48,075 nt of DNA. Origin: an uncultured Clostridia bacterium (GTDB taxonomy: Bacteria > Bacillota > Clostridia > Christensenellales > UBA1242). How positions within the stretch are numbered: position 1 is the stretch's first letter; each line of letters begins with the position of its first letter. A model generated the notes under the pieces. That model had not been told where the DNA came from and did not search any database. It saw nothing but the letters and a program-made list of their open reading frames with translations. The DNA lies in assembly GCA_944384445.1 (NCBI GenBank), contig CALWTL010000007.1, positions 1-48,075 on the forward strand, in the 5' to 3' direction. The translations under genes and the position numbers were made by a program. Shown piece by piece: positions 1 through 8,215 of this stretch.

Positions 1-955
1 TATAATTTTTCAAAATTAATCCAAAACGTTCTTTATCTTTAATAGTGTTTAAGAATAATTTTTCTTCAAAAATTCCTTTACATGTATAAGCAATACAATC
101 TTCAGGAACACGGTTTTTTGCCATAAGGAAGAAATCCCAAAAGAAAAAGTCAAAACTACGCACATATTGCATTTCGGTTTTCAATTCAGGGAAAAATTTT
201 TCAATAGATTTTACTCTATATTCGTGATTTTTCATTCCCATGTGCCATATCGTAGATTTATTTTCCCAAAATTTGTCAGCTGAATAAATTGAATTAACCG
301 CACTTGCTTTTTCATTAGGATTATAAGGTGCACAATAATAATTATGCAAAACTTCATTGATAACTACAACTTTCTTTAGATTATGTAAATTGTCTAAATT
401 AAACAATTCATCTTCATTAAAATGAATACCAACAGCAAAATCTTCAGTATAGCATTCTTTTTTTGCTATCTTATTCCAAGGCATTCCGTAGACAAAGAAA
501 TCTTGGAAATAAGTAAGCAATCCCTCTTTATTAGTCAAATCATAAATTCCTGAACCTAAATATTCTTCAAAACATGGATGAGTAAAATTGCATACGCACA
601 TATCAGCATTAGTATCTTTTAATTTTTGCATCATTTTACTTATAGCAAAAGGAGTTGTGTAATTATCATCAGCATCTAAAAACATTATGTAATCGCCGTT
701 TGCATTTCTAAGACCATTATTTCTAGCAACTGATACACCACTATTTTCTTGGGTAATTAATCTGATACGAGAATCAATCGTTGCATATTTTGTAGCCACT
801 TCTAAAGTGTTATCTTTACTCCCATCATTTACAATAATGATTTCTAAATTTTTATAATCTTGCTCCCTTACACTATTAAGTGTCCTTGGCAAAGTCTTCG
901 CTGCATTATAACAAGGTATTATTAAAGATACTAAATCATTCACTAAATTATTCAT
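1..955 (-). CDS. Family 2 glycosyltransferase (partial, C-terminus beyond window)
   Basis: An open frame runs from an ATG at 955 to the window edge (318 codons, no stop seen). It begins with a GT-A fold: a beta strand ending in IIPCYN (residues 12-17), VNDGS (42-46, nucleotide binding) and DADD (94-97, the metal-binding DXD). This matches GT2 enzymes that move a sugar from a nucleotide-sugar to a cell-surface acceptor. The region after about residue 110 is typical of GT2 proteins with an extra C-terminal domain. The start is fixed by AGGAGA about 10 nt upstream. The sugar and acceptor cannot be told. No transmembrane segment is visible in the part present. Confidence 0.88.
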   Translation of the reverse strand, partial: MNNLVNDLVSLIIPCYNAAKTLPRTLNSVREQDYKNLEIIIVNDGSKDNTLEVATKYATIDSRIRLITQENSGVSVARNNGLRNANGDYIMFLDADDNYTTPFAISKMMQKLKDTNADMCVCNFTHPCFEEYLGSGIYDLTNKEGLLTYFQDFFVYGMPWNKIAKKECYTEDFAVGIHFNEDELFNLDNLHNLKKVVVINEVLHNYYCAPYNPNEKASAVNSIYSADKFWENKSTIWHMGMKNHEYRVKSIEKFFPELKTEMQYVRSFDFFFWDFFLMAKNRVPEDCIAYTCKGIFEEKLFLNTIKDKERFGLILKNY

Positions 956-993
956 TATTTAAATTTCTCCTTTCCCCTTAATTCGAATCTAAT

Positions 994-1049
994 AAGATAG
1001 GTCATCTATCTTTGATGTTATATTATCACTAAAATTCAAAATTTATCAA
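994..1049 (-). promoter_or_regulatory. Promoter and inverted repeat for the glycosyltransferase
   Basis: On the minus strand TTGATA (1044-1049) and TAATAT (1020-1025) are 18 nt apart. Just downstream is a perfect 7-bp inverted repeat with a 5-nt centre, AAGATAG/CTATCTT (994-1012), at about the expected transcript start. It could be a repressor operator or a 5' stem-loop in the mRNA. The promoter is a motif match only. Confidence 0.45.
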
Positions 1050-1092
1050 TGGAATTGCAAAAATTTCACTATAATATTCAATTCCTTCAAAA

Positions 1093-1117
1093 TAGAGTAT
1101 ACTCTACTGTGAGTAGA
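1093..1117. promoter_or_regulatory. Palindromic operator candidate upstream of the XRE gene
   Basis: TAGAGTATACTCTA (1093-1106) is a perfect 14-bp palindrome. Overlapping it is TCTAC-N5-GTAGA (1103-1117). The site lies 126 bp before the XRE start and between two divergent genes. XRE proteins often bind such dyads near their own gene. Binding is inferred, not shown. Confidence 0.4.
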
Positions 1118-1160
1118 TATAAAATTCAAATATCTATTTTAAAGAGATTGCAAAATTTTG

Positions 1161-1189
1161 TTGCATTTTTTATATAAAATTGATAATAT
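1161..1189 (+). promoter_or_regulatory. Sigma-A-type promoter of the XRE gene
   Basis: TTGCAT (1161-1166), a 17-nt spacer and TAATAT (1184-1189) precede the XRE gene by about 50 nt. A second dyad, TGCAA-N7-TTGCA, overlaps the -35 box and could be another regulator site. Confidence 0.45.
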
Positions 1190-1242
1190 ATTAACGTATA
1201 TACTAAAAATTTATTTAAAATCGAACCAAATAAGAGGTTTTT

Positions 1243-1986
1243 ATGGATGATATTAATAAAATTATAGGAAAAAATTTGCTAATTCTAAGAAAAAATGCGA
1301 AATTAACGCAAATGGAATTAGCCGAACGTTTTAATTATTCAGATAAAACAATTTCAAAATGGGAGTCTGGTGAATCTCTACCAAATATTGAAATTTTATA
1401 TGAATTAGCTAAATTTTATAATACTACCTTAGATGCTTTGACTATTGAAAATGATATTCTTGAAACAACAAAATCAAATGTTAAAGAAAAAGATAAACTT
1501 TTTCCAACTAAATTAATTATTACACTATTAGCAGTTAGTGCAGTTTGGCTACTTGCAACAGTTTTGTTTGTCACTTTCAAAATTGTTTATTCAGAAAATT
1601 ATCCGCTATTATTTTTATGGGCTGTTCCAATATCTTGCGTTATTTTGATTATATTTAATAGCATATGGGGTAAATATTATTATTTGTTCATTGCCCTATC
1701 AATTCTAACATGGAGTACATTAACCTGCGTTCATTTACAATTAATTCAATACAATATTTGGATTATATATATATTAGGTATTCCTCTTCAAGTCGCTATA
1801 ATCCTTTGGGCTGCTTTAATTAAAAAACCTAAAAATAGTAAGAAAAAAAAGAAAAAACAAGAAAATATAATCAAAGAAAATGTTGTTAAATCTAAAAATG
1901 ATAGTATAAAAATTCAAGAAATCGAATTATTATCAAAAGATGTCACGTCAAATGAAGATAATAATTCAGCTGATGATATTAATTAA
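1243..1986 (+). CDS. XRE-family regulator with C-terminal membrane domain
   Basis: Residues 7-62 form a Cro/C1-type helix-turn-helix (LRKNAKLTQMELAERF then TISKWESGESLPNIEIL), a DNA-binding domain. After a short linker come about four hydrophobic segments (roughly residues 88-110, 120-138, 145-160, 168-190). A lysine-rich run and a charged tail to residue 247 follow. This layout is a membrane-tethered transcription regulator, a type common in clostridia. The signal it senses and its targets cannot be told; self-regulation is suggested by the palindromes upstream. The start is supported by AAGAGG before the ATG. A bidirectional terminator follows. Confidence 0.85.
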   Translation: MDDINKIIGKNLLILRKNAKLTQMELAERFNYSDKTISKWESGESLPNIEILYELAKFYNTTLDALTIENDILETTKSNVKEKDKLFPTKLIITLLAVSAVWLLATVLFVTFKIVYSENYPLLFLWAVPISCVILIIFNSIWGKYYYLFIALSILTWSTLTCVHLQLIQYNIWIIYILGIPLQVAIILWAALIKKPKNSKKKKKKQENIIKENVVKSKNDSIKIQEIELLSKDVTSNEDNNSADDIN

Positions 1987-2080
1987 AAATAAACATTTTA
2001 TAAATTATTTTATTTATCACAAAAAAAATTAAAAATTATTTTTATAAATTTTTTAAAATTTTAAATTATTAATTAAAAGT

Positions 2081-2109
2081 AAAAATGATACTGTTAAAGT
2101 ATCATTTTT
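2081..2109. terminator. Bidirectional intrinsic terminator
   Basis: A perfect 11-bp stem (AAAAATGATAC / GTATCATTTTT) with a 7-nt loop lies between the convergent XRE and aldolase genes. The A/T runs on both flanks allow termination in both directions. Confidence 0.8.
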
Positions 2110-2133
2110 ATTATATGAAATATAGCTAATTTT

Positions 2134-3048
2134 TTATCTAACTTTTAAATTAGATTTACATATATTTTTGATACGATATTTTGCACATTCAATTACAGCA
2201 TTTATACCCGCATTACCATAATCTCTTGGATTATATACTTCTTTGTGAGTTGCTAAATATTCTCTAACAGCAGACGTGTAAGCTAATCTAAAATCTGTAT
2301 CCATGTTTATCTTTGATATGTGTGTTTTATAAGCATTTTTTAATAAATTTACATTTCCTATCGCCTTATTGATTTCCCCACCATATTTATTGATAGTTTC
2401 CACATATTGTGATTCAATTAACGATGCTCCGTGTAAAACAATAGGAATATTAGGAATTTCTTGTTCAATTTTTTTCAAAATATCATATCTAATTTTAGGT
2501 CCACCTAAATATTTATTCAATCCATGATTTGTGCCTATAGATACTGCCAACGAATCAACTCCTGTAAGATTAACAAACTTTTTTGCTTCAATAGGTGATG
2601 TAAATCTTTCTCCGTCTGATAACAAACCATCATCATTTGAAACGGCAAGCACTCCCAATTCACCTTCTACTGAAACATTTTTAGAATGTGCAAGTTTGAC
2701 CACTTTTTTAGTCAACTTAACATTTTCATCAAATGGTAATGTGGAACCATCTATCATTACACTATCAAAACCTAATTTAATTGCTCGTTTAACAACTTCT
2801 ATTGATTTCCCATGGTCTAAATGAATTGATATTGGATGTTTTATTTTTCTAATTGATTCTACAAGCCCAGATAAAAGTTCATCTGAAAAATAATTCATTG
2901 CCGATTCGCTAACTTGCAATATAACAGGTGATTTCATTTCTATTGAAGCAATTAAGATTCCTCTCAAAATTTCGAAATTTGCAAAATTAAATGCAGGAAC
3001 AATATATTTATTTTTCATTGCATTTTTTAACATTGATATTTGTTTCAT
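2134..3048 (-). CDS. fba: Class II fructose-1,6-bisphosphate aldolase
   Basis: This enzyme cleaves fructose-1,6-bisphosphate to glyceraldehyde-3-phosphate and dihydroxyacetone phosphate in glycolysis. The TIM barrel shows the class II zinc and catalytic residues: HLDHG (H76-G80, with D78 and H79), VEGELG (E130), IGTNHG (H175) and VLHGAS (H206), then a KINMDTDFRLAYT phosphate-binding segment. The start at 3048 is chosen because AAGGAG sits 5 nt upstream; an in-frame ATG 16 codons earlier has no such site. It is 304 aa, normal for the tagatose/fructose aldolase branch, and tagatose bisphosphate activity is not excluded. Glycolytic gapA and eno lie elsewhere in the window. Confidence 0.93.
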   Translation of the reverse strand: MKQISMLKNAMKNKYIVPAFNFANFEILRGILIASIEMKSPVILQVSESAMNYFSDELLSGLVESIRKIKHPISIHLDHGKSIEVVKRAIKLGFDSVMIDGSTLPFDENVKLTKKVVKLAHSKNVSVEGELGVLAVSNDDGLLSDGERFTSPIEAKKFVNLTGVDSLAVSIGTNHGLNKYLGGPKIRYDILKKIEQEIPNIPIVLHGASLIESQYVETINKYGGEINKAIGNVNLLKNAYKTHISKINMDTDFRLAYTSAVREYLATHKEVYNPRDYGNAGINAVIECAKYRIKNICKSNLKVR

Positions 3049-3180
3049 ATTTCTCCTTGTATACTTTATTTTATCACAATTTGACATTTTAAACAAAGAA
3101 TTTACAAAATTTAGTATATATCGACATTAAAAGTTTTTGTTTTTTAATTAAATTGTGTATACTATATGAAAGGAATAAAA

Positions 3181-3915
3181 ATGAAAATTGTTTTTGTAGT
3201 AGATTCAATTACAGATGTAAAAAATAAAATAAATTTAATACAATCATATTTTGGTACAAATATTGTATATGTAGTAAAATCTCATTTTTTATCAATTTTT
3301 GAAACGTTTGGATACAAAGCAAATGCCGTTTACGAAAAAAATTTAGCTGAAATTATCCATATACTTTTATTAAAATCTAATATAGAACCTATACTTTTAT
3401 GTTATTCTAGTTTAAATTTTGATGCAAATTTACTTGCTAAATTCAGAGCAAAAATTGGGAATGGGGATAAAATTGTTAATATTATGCCTGAATATAATTC
3501 ACTTGAACGTATCTGTAATTCCACATATAATGTTTATGTAAAAACATTATTTAAAGCAAAAGACAGCTTAATTAGTCCAAAACTTCAATATTTACCTGTA
3601 CCATTTGTCGTTGAATTATTAAACAGTCATTTCGGAAACAAGTTATTTGAAACGACGCCTGAAAATTCGTCAATTTTATATATTGAAAATAGTGAATTAA
3701 ATAATTCAACTAAAATCAAAACAAAATTCAACAAATTTGCTTTAATACCTATTATTATTGCTTTACTAATTACTATGTTTTTAATAATTTCATTGGCTTT
3801 TATAAAAGTGAATTACATTTTCATTTTAATATTTGTATCATTATATATATTAGATTTATTATTTGCGATAATTTATCAATGCAAACTATACTTTGACGCA
3901 CGGTTCTTAGATTAA
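3181..3915 (+). CDS. Unknown protein with C-terminal membrane hairpin
   Basis: I do not recognise this family. The first 185 residues look soluble and mixed alpha/beta, opening with the strand KIVFVVDSITDV, which recalls a Rossmann-like nucleotide-binding start but has no clear motif. Two strong membrane segments follow (about residues 188-210 and 214-235), then a short charged end. The start at 3181 is chosen for AAAGGA 6 nt upstream; an earlier in-frame ATG at 3166 overlaps that site. It is transcribed alone, divergent from fba, and ends at a strong terminator. Confidence 0.7.
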   Translation: MKIVFVVDSITDVKNKINLIQSYFGTNIVYVVKSHFLSIFETFGYKANAVYEKNLAEIIHILLLKSNIEPILLCYSSLNFDANLLAKFRAKIGNGDKIVNIMPEYNSLERICNSTYNVYVKTLFKAKDSLISPKLQYLPVPFVVELLNSHFGNKLFETTPENSSILYIENSELNNSTKIKTKFNKFALIPIIIALLITMFLIISLAFIKVNYIFILIFVSLYILDLLFAIIYQCKLYFDARFLD

Positions 3916-3996
3916 CAAAATTTAATAATTTTTAAAATATTTATGCAAAATTCATACTATTGTAATAAATAAAATAATTAAAATTTATAACACTAT

Positions 3997-4030
3997 AAAA
4001 TGTCATTTAAGTATCTAAGTGACATTTTTA
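3997..4030 (+). terminator. Intrinsic terminator of the 3181-3915 gene
   Basis: A 13-bp stem with one T-G pair (AAAATGTCATTTA / TAAGTGACATTTT) and a 6-nt loop is followed by T-rich sequence. Confidence 0.78.
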
Positions 4031-4070
4031 TTTTTAGCATATTTGTTATTTTAATCAATTTTAATATAAA

Positions 4071-4096
4071 ATAAAAAAAAGCGATATAAATCGCTT
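4071..4096 (-). terminator. Intrinsic terminator of the rplU-prp-rpmA operon
   Basis: Read on the minus strand, AAGCGAT-TTAT-ATCGCTT is followed by a run of eight T, 5 nt after the rpmA stop codon. Confidence 0.85.
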
Positions 4097-4100
4097 AAAA

Positions 4101-4376
4101 TTAAATTTTTGCTTCTACAGTTGCTACTTTTCGACCGCGACCATCATGTTTGAAGCGTACGATACCATCAATTAATGCGAATAATGTATAGTCTTTCCCA
4201 CAACCAACATTAGTAGATGGATAAATTTTTGTTCCTCTTTGACGCACTATAATTGCTCCTGCATGAACAAATTGTCCATCACCTGCTTTCACACCAAGAC
4301 GTTTTGATTCACTATCACGACCATTATTAGTGCTACCGCCACCTTTTTTATGAGCGAATAACTGAATATTAATCAT
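4101..4376 (-). CDS. rpmA: 50S ribosomal protein L27
   Basis: L27 sits at the peptidyl-transferase centre of the large subunit. The [15 protein letters not shown] start of the mature form and the [21 protein letters not shown] core are unmistakable. The ORF carries the Firmicute-type N-terminal extension MINIQLF before AHKK, which in Staphylococcus aureus is removed by the cysteine protease Prp after the Phe. Here prp overlaps the rpmA start by 8 bp, so protease and substrate are translationally coupled. At 91 aa it is of normal length. Confidence 0.97.
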   Translation of the reverse strand: MINIQLFAHKKGGGSTNNGRDSESKRLGVKAGDGQFVHAGAIIVRQRGTKIYPSTNVGCGKDYTLFALIDGIVRFKHDGRGRKVATVEAKI

Positions 4377-4707
4377 ATTGTTTCTCCTTTATTTTAATGT
4401 ATTTGCTATAACTATTGCAAACATCTTTTAAGCCTAACACTGTAGATTTCATAAGTATTTGTACATTTTCATATTCAGATTTTTTCAAATCATCAGGAAT
4501 TGTAATAGACAAGTATGGTGTATTTTCATCTATAATAAATTTAGGTTTAACATTTAATATCTTTTGTAAACTATTAATTAAATTTTGAGTTAACACCGAT
4601 ATTGCACTACATACAATGTCAGAGCCTGCTGGAGCATATCCAGAATGCCCTTTTGTTTCAACAGTTATAATATCTTGATTTTTTGTTATGATTGTAATAT
4701 TAATCAT
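4369..4707 (-). CDS. prp: Ribosomal-processing cysteine protease Prp
   Basis: Prp (YsxB) cleaves the N-terminal extension of L27 before the ribosome can function. The catalytic pair is visible as H21 in [17 protein letters not shown] and C33 in the same stretch. The 112-aa length matches the family. It lies between rplU and rpmA, the conserved position, with 1 nt between the rplU stop and its ATG and an 8-bp overlap with rpmA. Its ribosome site (ATAGG within the end of rplU) is weak, so coupling to rplU translation is likely. Confidence 0.93.
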   Translation of the reverse strand: MINITIITKNQDIITVETKGHSGYAPAGSDIVCSAISVLTQNLINSLQKILNVKPKFIIDENTPYLSITIPDDLKKSEYENVQILMKSTVLGLKDVCNSYSKYIKIKEKQYD

Positions 4708-4708
4708 A

Positions 4709-5014
4709 TTAACCTATACTTTCGATTGTAATCTTGGTGTATGGTTGTCTATGTCCTTGTTTTTTTCTTTCATTTTTCTTAGCTTTGTACTTGAAAACTG
4801 TAATTTTTCTATCACGTACATGTTCTAAAACTTTTGCTTTGACAACTACATCTTTTATCACAGGATTACCAGTCTTAATTTTGGAATCATCTACTGTTAA
4901 CATTACTGGAAAAGATAACTCTTCGCCAACTTTTGCATTTAATCTGTCAACAGTAATTGTTTGACCCGCTTCGACTTTATATTGCTTACCTGAAATATTT
5001 GCGATTGCGTACAT
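4709..5014 (-). CDS. rplU: 50S ribosomal protein L21
   Basis: L21 is a 23S-rRNA-binding protein of the large subunit. MYAIANISGKQYKVEAGQ at the N-terminus and the basic FKYKAKKNERKKQGHRQPYT end are diagnostic, and 101 aa is the usual length. It is the first gene of rplU-prp-rpmA, with a strong GGAGGG ribosome site and a consensus promoter about 80 nt upstream. The leader between them may be an autoregulatory L21 leader. Confidence 0.97.
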   Translation of the reverse strand: MYAIANISGKQYKVEAGQTITVDRLNAKVGEELSFPVMLTVDDSKIKTGNPVIKDVVVKAKVLEHVRDRKITVFKYKAKKNERKKQGHRQPYTKITIESIG

Positions 5015-5090
5015 ATTAGTTCCCTCCTATAAAGACTCACTTTTAAGGTATCCATTCAGGAATTTTGACCTTTTCAATGTGGTACTACTT
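5015..5090 (-). ncRNA. Candidate L21 leader in the rplU 5' UTR
   Basis: The roughly 75-nt untranslated leader contains a stem of AGGT/ACCT with an inner TCC-TGAAT-GGA hairpin (about 5044-5070), then the ribosome site. L21 leaders are a known autoregulatory element upstream of rplU in Bacillota. The placement and fold fit, but I cannot confirm the Rfam consensus from memory, so this is a candidate. Confidence 0.45.
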
Positions 5091-5094
5091 GTTA

Positions 5095-5123
5095 AGTATA
5101 ACAAAATAAAATCTTTTTGTCAA
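5095..5123 (-). promoter_or_regulatory. Strong sigma-A promoter of rplU-prp-rpmA
   Basis: On the minus strand a perfect TTGACA (5118-5123), a 17-nt spacer and TATACT (5095-5100) with an extended TG motif give a near-consensus promoter, as expected for ribosomal proteins. The rest of the gap, 5124-5256, is plain AT-rich sequence with no gene seen. Confidence 0.85.
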
Positions 5124-5256
5124 CGGGTTTAATTTATTTTACACTTAAAAATATAATCAAAATTCAATAATTATCAATGATAGTTTAAATTAATTAATGG
5201 TTTAATTTAATTCAATTTTTATAAATTTGAATTTATTTTGCAAAATATACCTTGAT

Positions 5257-6051
5257 TTATAATAAATCTTTTAACTTTGTGTTTAATGGATGAGATATCG
5301 CTTGTTCAATAATATAATCTTCATCTATATATTTTGGTTCTTTTCTAGAACAATAAAAAATAGTATAATGACTTTTTTTAATTATCTTAATTAATTCATA
5401 TAAATTTTTATTTTCATCTACCTTTAAAATTACCACCTTTTCAATCGAATTTTTTAACGAATGTTTGAAAATAGAAAGAGTTGGTTTATTTTGTGGCTTT
5501 GATGTCAAAAAGAAAATTGTCATTATCAAATAAAAACAATTAATTGTATAAAATATACTCAAAATAAAAAGCGCTAAAAATAATAAAGATAAAGTATAGC
5601 GAATTATAATGTCTAATATTTTATATGTCCTATCAGACTTTATAATACCTCTAAATATCTTTCCACCATCTAGCGGATATATTGGCAATAAATTGAATAT
5701 TGCTAAAAACAAATTTGAATAACAAAAAATATTTAAATAGTTATAGGAACTTGGTATAAGCCAATAAAGAGCCAAACATGTTAAACAAATAAATAAATTT
5801 AAAGTCGGACCGGCTATATTGATTGCAAAACAATCCTTGTCCGATATATCGTCATTTAAATCTAACGACATTCCTGCTATATCGAATTTAAATTCTTTTA
5901 ATTTATATCCTCGCTTAGTAGCTATAAATAGATGAGCCATTTCATGTAAAAATAATGCTAATAAATAATTAAACATTAGCAAAAAATCACTAAAAATCAG
6001 ACATAGTAATAGTAAAATGAATACACTAGGTCCTATTTTAATTTTATTCAT
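5257..6051 (-). CDS. spoIVFB: SpoIVFB-like M50 site-2 metalloprotease
   Basis: This is an integral-membrane zinc protease of the site-2 family. The zinc motif HEMAH (H36-H40) lies in the second membrane segment, and NLLPIYPLDGGK (N120, D128) supplies the third ligand, typical of SpoIVFB. About six membrane segments fill residues 8-185, and a C-terminal soluble part (about 195-264) resembles the CBS-like tail of SpoIVFB. In Bacillus SpoIVFB cleaves pro-sigma-K in the mother cell. Its place between minD/minE and rplU is the conserved clostridial order. No good ribosome site precedes the ATG, so the start is less certain. Confidence 0.87.
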   Translation of the reverse strand: MNKIKIGPSVFILLLLCLIFSDFLLMFNYLLALFLHEMAHLFIATKRGYKLKEFKFDIAGMSLDLNDDISDKDCFAINIAGPTLNLFICLTCLALYWLIPSSYNYLNIFCYSNLFLAIFNLLPIYPLDGGKIFRGIIKSDRTYKILDIIIRYTLSLLFLALFILSIFYTINCFYLIMTIFFLTSKPQNKPTLSIFKHSLKNSIEKVVILKVDENKNLYELIKIIKKSHYTIFYCSRKEPKYIDEDYIIEQAISHPLNTKLKDLL

Positions 6052-6079
6052 AAATATTAATATGCTTTTATTTATCCTA

Positions 6080-6307
6080 TTATTCCGGAAGCGTTCTCAA
6101 TAATTTCATTCTATCACCAAGACAATTAATTATAATTTGATAAGAAATTCCATTAGGTTGAATATCTAAACTAATATCTTCAAAATTTACTTCAAAATAA
6201 TTATTTATCATATAAAAAAAATCTGACTTTATTACATCTATCAAATATTTTGGATTATTCTCTTTATCTTTTTGAATGATAGTATCAAGCCTTTTTTTTA
6301 AATCCAT
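6080..6307 (-). CDS. minE: MinE-like cell-division topological factor
   Basis: This 75-aa protein follows minD after 3 nt and precedes spoIVFB, exactly where minE sits in clostridial genomes. Residues 20-70 fit the MinE C-terminal fold: a helix (YLIDVIKSDFFYMINNYF), then strands ISLDIQ and ISYQIIINC, ending in LPE. MinE displaces MinD from the membrane to set mid-cell division. The N-terminal MinD-contact helix is weakly conserved, so identity rests on position, size and the C-terminal pattern. Confidence 0.65.
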   Translation of the reverse strand: MDLKKRLDTIIQKDKENNPKYLIDVIKSDFFYMINNYFEVNFEDISLDIQPNGISYQIIINCLGDRMKLLRTLPE

Positions 6308-6310
6308 ATC

Positions 6311-7102
6311 TTACACACTCCTTTTTAAAATTCTTTTTATAGAGCCAAGAAAACCACGATATTTATATGTACAATCAAATAATTTTTTCTTGCCTGTCAA
6401 AATATTTTCACATAAAATATCAAATGCTCTATTCAAAGCAATTTTATTATTTTTTATGTTTTCGCTCGTACATGTAATTACATTATCATCTTCAGGAATT
6501 ACGCCACCAAATTCAATATTTAAAGTTTTACCAATATCATGCACATCAAACATTAATTTATCTTGAATTAAATCTCCACGTGCACGGTTAATTACAAATC
6601 GTTTGTTTGTAATATTAAAACTCGTCAATATTGTTATTACTTTATCAGCATCTCTTATGCTTGATAAATGTGGAGTTGTCACAACCAACGCTTCGTCAGC
6701 ACAACTAATTGCTCTTTTAAACCCTGCATCAATTCCTGCAGGACAATCTATTAAAATAAAATCAAACATTGTATGTAATTCATTTATAACGGATTTAATT
6801 TCTGATAATTGAATTGTTAAATTTCTATTTAGTCCACCACTAGATAATAAATAAAGTAGTGGATAATAATCATCTTGTATCAATGCTTCTTTTAATCTAC
6901 ATTTTTTTTCTATTACGTCTAACATAGTATAAACAACTCTATCTTCCATATTCATAACTACGTCAAGATTATTTAACCCTATATCCATATCTACTAAACA
7001 CACTCTATAATTTCTACTAGCTAAATGCATTCCCAAATTAGCTGTCACAGTAGTTTTTCCAACTCCTCCTTTACCAGAAGTCATAACAATTGCTCTTCCC
7101 AT
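6311..7102 (-). CDS. minD: Septum-site-determining ATPase MinD
   Basis: MinD is a membrane-binding ATPase that positions the division site. The deviant Walker A GKGGVGKTT (residues 10-18), DMDIGLNNLD, the ILIDCPAG Walker B region and a C-terminal amphipathic helix (GFLGSIKRILKRSV) that inserts into the membrane are all present. The start at 7102 is chosen for GGGAGG upstream; an in-frame start 9 codons earlier is less likely. The minE-like gene follows at 3 nt. MinC is not encoded in this window. A terminator hairpin separates it from the upstream mreB-like gene. Confidence 0.95.
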   Translation of the reverse strand: MGRAIVMTSGKGGVGKTTVTANLGMHLASRNYRVCLVDMDIGLNNLDVVMNMEDRVVYTMLDVIEKKCRLKEALIQDDYYPLLYLLSSGGLNRNLTIQLSEIKSVINELHTMFDFILIDCPAGIDAGFKRAISCADEALVVTTPHLSSIRDADKVITILTSFNITNKRFVINRARGDLIQDKLMFDVHDIGKTLNIEFGGVIPEDDNVITCTSENIKNNKIALNRAFDILCENILTGKKKLFDCTYKYRGFLGSIKRILKRSV

Positions 7103-7135
7103 ACTTTCCTCCCGTATTAAATTTAACAAATTAAT

Positions 7136-7178
7136 AAAAAAAAGCGAACATAAAATAAAGTAAAATTTTATCTTCGCT
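7136..7178 (-). terminator. Hairpin terminator or attenuator between mreB-like and minD
   Basis: On the minus strand AGCGAAGATAAAAT pairs with ATTTTATGTTCGCT (13 of 14) and is followed by TTTTTTT. It lies inside the cluster, 23 nt after the mreB-like stop and about 34 nt before minD. It may lower expression of minD-minE-spoIVFB or end the upstream unit. I see no clear promoter after it. Confidence 0.75.
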
Positions 7179-7201
7179 ATTATTAGTCTTAATATTACAT
7201 T

Positions 7202-8197
7202 TTATATATTGATTTTTAAGAAATCTTTGCCTGAATTTAATAATTTACCTGCACCTACAATAACACTATCCATAGGTTCGTCAGGGACTATTATTGGCAA
7301 ATCAATTTTCTTTTTTGCATATTCATAAAGTCCAGCTATTGAACTAGCTCCACCTACAAATACAACACCATTATTATAAACATCTGCAGAAATCTCTTTT
7401 GGTAATCTTTGCATTACATCATTTATAAGTTTAAAAATTTCATCATAAATGTTTAAAATTGCTAAGCGTACTTCATTGGCACTTATATCATGACGTACGA
7501 ATTTATTACTTTCATCAATTCCTATATATTCAGTTTTGTATAAATCTCTATCATATAAAGATGCAATTTCATTTTTTACGGCTTCACTCGTCAAATCTGA
7601 TACTTCTAAACTATGATTGTCCGATATAAATGTGGTAATGCTTTTATCCATATCTTGGCCACCAATAAAATACATTCTACCAAAATCAAAATTAAATTCA
7701 TTTAAAACCGAAATATCTGTAATATATTTACCAATGTCAACAACCATAATATGACTATGTGGATCCAACTCAAGATTTGCTCGTACACATACACTATTTT
7801 GCACGAAAGTTATTTTATTAATTCCTGATTCATGTAATACTCTTTTTAAAGTAATTAATTGTTTTTCGTTTAAAGCACATGGAACTGCAACAAGTGCAGT
7901 CAAATTTGTCAATAAAAATTTGTCTTGAATAATATTTTTTAAAATTTCATTGATTAATACGACAGCCATCTTTTCATTAACAATTTCACTATTTTTAATA
8001 GGTTGATAGACCGTGACATTGCTAGATTTTGATAAAAATAGTTTTTCAGCACGTTTACCAATTGCTTTAATTTTAATTTTTTTTCCTGTTTCTATAACAG
8101 CTAAATAAGCAGGTTCTTTTGCAATTATACCTATTCCTTTACGATAAACTATTATTTCATTGCTTCCAAATTTGATAGCTAAATCGATATTAAACAT
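7202..8197 (-). CDS. Divergent MreB-like actin-fold protein
   Basis: The whole length aligns by eye with MreB/Mbl (IDLAIKFGSNEIIVYRKG...GIIAKEPAYLAV at the start, VVFVGGASSIAGL near 277-289), which builds cytoskeletal filaments guiding wall synthesis. It sits at the usual mreB position upstream of minD. However, the phosphate-2 loop reads VVDIGKYITDIS (154-161) where MreB has DIGGGTTE, and phosphate-1 lacks the DLGTAN pattern. ATP hydrolysis may be lost. No mreC, mreD or rodA is present nearby. It has an AGGGGG ribosome site and lies 18 nt after the Ppx-like gene. A paralogue with a new structural role is the simplest reading. Confidence 0.8.
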   Translation of the reverse strand: MFNIDLAIKFGSNEIIVYRKGIGIIAKEPAYLAVIETGKKIKIKAIGKRAEKLFLSKSSNVTVYQPIKNSEIVNEKMAVVLINEILKNIIQDKFLLTNLTALVAVPCALNEKQLITLKRVLHESGINKITFVQNSVCVRANLELDPHSHIMVVDIGKYITDISVLNEFNFDFGRMYFIGGQDMDKSITTFISDNHSLEVSDLTSEAVKNEIASLYDRDLYKTEYIGIDESNKFVRHDISANEVRLAILNIYDEIFKLINDVMQRLPKEISADVYNNGVVFVGGASSIAGLYEYAKKKIDLPIIVPDEPMDSVIVGAGKLLNSGKDFLKINI

Positions 8198-8215
8198 AAT
8201 TCCCCCTAAATCAAA

